Below, one piece after another: positions 62,140 through 64,000 of a stretch of DNA of 64,000 nt (positions within the stretch are counted from its first letter, which is position 1; each line of letters starts with the position of its first letter). Source of the stretch: Candidatus Liberimonas magnetica (GTDB taxonomy: Bacteria > Elusimicrobiota > Endomicrobiia > Endomicrobiales > JAFGIL01); assembly GCA_020523885.1 (NCBI GenBank), contig JAJAPY010000002.1:124001-188000 (forward strand), given 5' to 3'. A program made the position numbers and the translations under genes. The notes beneath the pieces are model-generated. The model did no database searches, was not told the DNA's origin, and saw only the letters and a list, made by a program, of their open reading frames with translations.

Positions 62140-62883
62140 ATGGATATTAAAGACAATAAATTCATGTTGTTTGGGCTGACTTTTCGTAATTATACATTAA
62201 GCCAGGCTATTGTTCTTATAGAAGAATTAATTAAAGAAAGGATACCGCGTATGTTTTTCAGCCTCTCATCAGAGCTTGTTACCATAGCCAATAAAGACGC
62301 CAATCTGAAAGCAGTATATGAAAATACATTTTTATTGACTATAGACAGTTACGTTGTATACTATGCTGCAAAACTATTAGGAAAACCGGTTAAAGAGCCT
62401 GTAAGCGCTTCAAGGGTAATGCTTGATATTATGCCTGTTGCAGAATATAAAAAATACAAAATTTACTTACTGGGAGCTTCAGAAGAAGTAGTTCTTAAAA
62501 CAGAAGAGAACTTGAAGGCAAAATACCCAAATATAAATATTGTAGGAAAGCACAACGGCTACTTTGATTTAAACAATACCGGTGCTATCATAAAAGATAT
62601 TAAAGATAAAAAACCGGATATATTATTCGTAGCAATGAGCAGCCCATTGAAGGAGATATTTATCTCTAAAAATCTGGCTGAAATGAATGTGCCTATATCA
62701 ATAGGCGTTGGCGGGTGTTTTGATATTATAGCTGGTAAATGCAAGCTTGCCCCTAAATGGGTAAGCAAACTGGCCTTGGAATGGCTGTACAGATTTATAC
62801 AGGAACCCAGAAGATTATGGGCAAGATACCTGTTTACAAATATAAGATTTATGGCCCTAGTATTGAAAGAGTTTCTGAAATAG
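62140..62883 (+). CDS. WecG/TagA/CpsF-type glycosyltransferase (GT26)
   Basis: 247 residues. FFSLSSELVTIANKD, LTIDSYVVYYAAKLLGKPV, YLLGASEEVV, PDILFVAMSSPLKEIFI, VGGCFDIIAGKCKLAPKWV and the C-terminal EWLYRFIQEPRRLWARYL are GT26 signatures. Members add N-acetylmannosaminuronate or a similar sugar to a lipid-linked first sugar at the membrane surface. The basic C-terminal helix mediates membrane association in TagA relatives. Likely the second committed transferase of repeat-unit assembly. Confidence 0.88.
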   Translation: MDIKDNKFMLFGLTFRNYTLSQAIVLIEELIKERIPRMFFSLSSELVTIANKDANLKAVYENTFLLTIDSYVVYYAAKLLGKPVKEPVSASRVMLDIMPVAEYKKYKIYLLGASEEVVLKTEENLKAKYPNINIVGKHNGYFDLNNTGAIIKDIKDKKPDILFVAMSSPLKEIFISKNLAEMNVPISIGVGGCFDIIAGKCKLAPKWVSKLALEWLYRFIQEPRRLWARYLFTNIRFMALVLKEFLK

Positions 62884-62925
62884 TTGTATAATAAATGTTC
62901 AATCGTGACATTAGGAGGAAGGTTT

Positions 62926-63936
62926 ATGTTCAAAGATAAAATACTATTGATTTCGGGCGGCACTGGTTCATTCGGCAATGCAGTAGTAAAAAAGTTCTTG
63001 AGCAGCGAAATAAAAGAAATAAGGATATTTTCAAGAGACGAAAAAAAACAGGATGACATGCGGACGTATTATCATAATGATAAATTGAAATTCTATTTAG
63101 GAGACGTAAGGGAGTATAACAGTATTCACTATGCCATGCAGGGAGTTGATTATGTTTTTCATGCAGCAGCATTAAAACAGGTGCCATCTTGCGAATTCTT
63201 CCCGATAGAGGCAGTGAGGACGAATATTCTTGGTGCAGAGAACGTGCTTAATGCTGCCATAGCTCATGAAGTTAAAAAGGTTATAGTTTTAAGTACTGAT
63301 AAGGCAGTATATCCTATTAATGCTATGGGGATGTCAAAAGCCATGATGGAAAAGGTAATGGTTGCAAAATCACGCACTGTTGATGCAAAGAAAATAACTT
63401 TATGCGGTACAAGATATGGCAATGTAATCGCTTCAAGAGGCTCGGTTATTCCGCTTTTTATCGAGCAAATTAAGGCGGGGAAAACATTGACTATAACTGA
63501 CCCTAACATGACAAGGTTTATGATGTCACTAGATAGTGCAGTGACCCTTGTCCTGTATGCTTTTAAAAATGGGCATCAGGGTGATATTTTTGTTCAAAAA
63601 GCTCCGGCGTGTACGATACACAATTTGGCGGTTGCTTTGTTAGAGTTGTTTAATGCAAAGAATGAAATTAAGATAATCGGGACAAGGCATGGGGAAAAGG
63701 TTTATGAAACGCTTCTTAATAAGGAAGAAATGGCTAAGTCAGAAGATTTAGGGGATTACTACAGGATTTACGTAGATACAAGAGACCTTAATTACAACAA
63801 ATATTTTGTTGAAGGTGAAAAGCAAATTACCAAGGAGCACGACTATAATTCCAACAACACTACAATACTTAATGTTAAAGAAATAAAGGAATTATTATTA
63901 AAAATTGATTATGTAAAAGAAGCTCTGGCAAAATAA
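62926..63936 (+). CDS. capE: UDP-GlcNAc 4,6-dehydratase/5-epimerase (CapE/FnlA-like)
   Basis: 336 residues from ATG 62926, which has the strong RBS AGGAGGAAGG; the frame opens at 62884. LLISGGTGSFGNAVVKKFL cofactor motif, FHAAALKQVPSCEFFP, VLSTDKAVYPINAMGMSKAMMEK (catalytic region with altered Tyr position typical of this inverting group) and RYGNVIASRGSVIPLF. CapE/FnlA produces the UDP-4-keto-hexosamine intermediate toward UDP-L-FucNAc. The following partial gene fits CapF, the next enzyme in that order. Confidence 0.88.
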   Translation: MFKDKILLISGGTGSFGNAVVKKFLSSEIKEIRIFSRDEKKQDDMRTYYHNDKLKFYLGDVREYNSIHYAMQGVDYVFHAAALKQVPSCEFFPIEAVRTNILGAENVLNAAIAHEVKKVIVLSTDKAVYPINAMGMSKAMMEKVMVAKSRTVDAKKITLCGTRYGNVIASRGSVIPLFIEQIKAGKTLTITDPNMTRFMMSLDSAVTLVLYAFKNGHQGDIFVQKAPACTIHNLAVALLELFNAKNEIKIIGTRHGEKVYETLLNKEEMAKSEDLGDYYRIYVDTRDLNYNKYFVEGEKQITKEHDYNSNNTTILNVKEIKELLLKIDYVKEALAK

Positions 63937-63945
63937 GGAAATTTT

Positions 63946-64000
63946 ATGAAAACTGTTTTAGTTACGGGTGCAGGCGGATTTATAGGTAAAAACCTGGTTG
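63946..64000 (+). CDS. CapF/FnlB-like reductase, 3' truncated
   Basis: Only 18 codons are visible: ATG 63946 after AAGGAA, giving MKTVLVTGAGGFIGKNLV. This is an NAD(P)-binding motif of an extended SDR. The position directly after CapE suggests CapF/FnlB, which reduces the CapE product on the route to UDP-FucNAc. The rest lies beyond the window, so another SDR cannot be excluded. Confidence 0.6.
   Translation, partial: MKTVLVTGAGGFIGKNLV

Noticed and set aside
62559-63059. Minus-strand open frame of 166 codons spanning the GT26 and CapE genes
   Set aside because: It lies opposite two well-supported genes and shows no domain; treated as a shadow.

Overview
This window is one continuous, strictly plus-strand surface-polysaccharide (O-antigen, capsule or exopolysaccharide) biosynthesis locus. 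It holds about 59 protein genes, packed with gaps of a few bases or with ATGA and 8-19 nt overlaps, and both ends are cut inside genes of the same locus. I see no rRNA, tRNA, CRISPR array, insertion sequence or convincing strong terminator, and no gene-free stretch longer than about 130 bases. The DNA is AT-rich (about one third G+C by eye). The host is Gram-negative (Wza-type outer-membrane exporter, Wzz, heptose-type enzymes, a DUF3108 envelope protein). Many genes look most like those of uncultured low-GC lineages; I cannot name the phylum from sequence alone.

Layout. 1-5.5 kb: the end of a UDP-glucuronate decarboxylase, then a consensus sigma-70 promoter with overlapping palindromes driving a winged-helix regulator, Wza, Wzz, a GDP-fucose-synthase-like enzyme and a DUF3108 protein. 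5.5-12 kb: an RfbH/E1-like 3-dehydrase, a polyprenyl-phosphate sugar synthase and two GT-C transferases, one fused to a sugar epimerase. 12-19 kb: a nonulosonate-type NeuB/NeuA pair with VOC and SDR enzymes, methyltransferase and radical SAM enzymes. 19-30.7 kb: a heptose-type activation set (domain-permuted HldE, SIS isomerase, two sugar epimerase/dehydratases) followed by thiamine-diphosphate enzymes (an E1 alpha/beta pair and an acetolactate-synthase-like enzyme) and odd methyltransferase-like paralogues. 30.7-43 kb: alcohol dehydrogenase, flippase, a CDP-alcohol-transferase-like protein, and a phosphonate module (PEP mutase-cytidylyltransferase fusion, phosphonopyruvate decarboxylase), then a second small-molecule nucleotidyltransferase, an unassigned oxidoreductase, an unlisted 52-residue ORF and a cytosolic sulfatase-family protein. 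43-50 kb: the CDP-glucose branch (RfbF, RfbG, C-methyltransferase, RfbC-like epimerase, a C-methyltransferase/CmcI fusion, a DegT aminotransferase). 50-64 kb: glycosyltransferases, membrane GT-C-like and Wzy-like proteins, a duplicated GT2 plus B12-radical-SAM module, a GT4 with an in-frame GC-rich palindromic insert, a WecG-type transferase, CapE and the first bases of a CapF-like gene.

Together the genes predict a Wzx/Wzy-type glycan that is unusually rich in modified sugars: CDP-activated branched-chain 6-deoxy or 3,6-dideoxy sugars (by C-methylation and possibly by thiamine-diphosphate two-carbon transfer), a modified heptose, a nonulosonate-like acid, a FucNAc-type amino sugar and a phosphonate substituent. 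The strongest candidates for new biology are the heptose plus E1 alpha/beta plus acetolactate-synthase-like block (19-30 kb) and the phosphonate block without an aminotransferase (30.7-43 kb). All functional statements come from reading motifs; nothing was searched.
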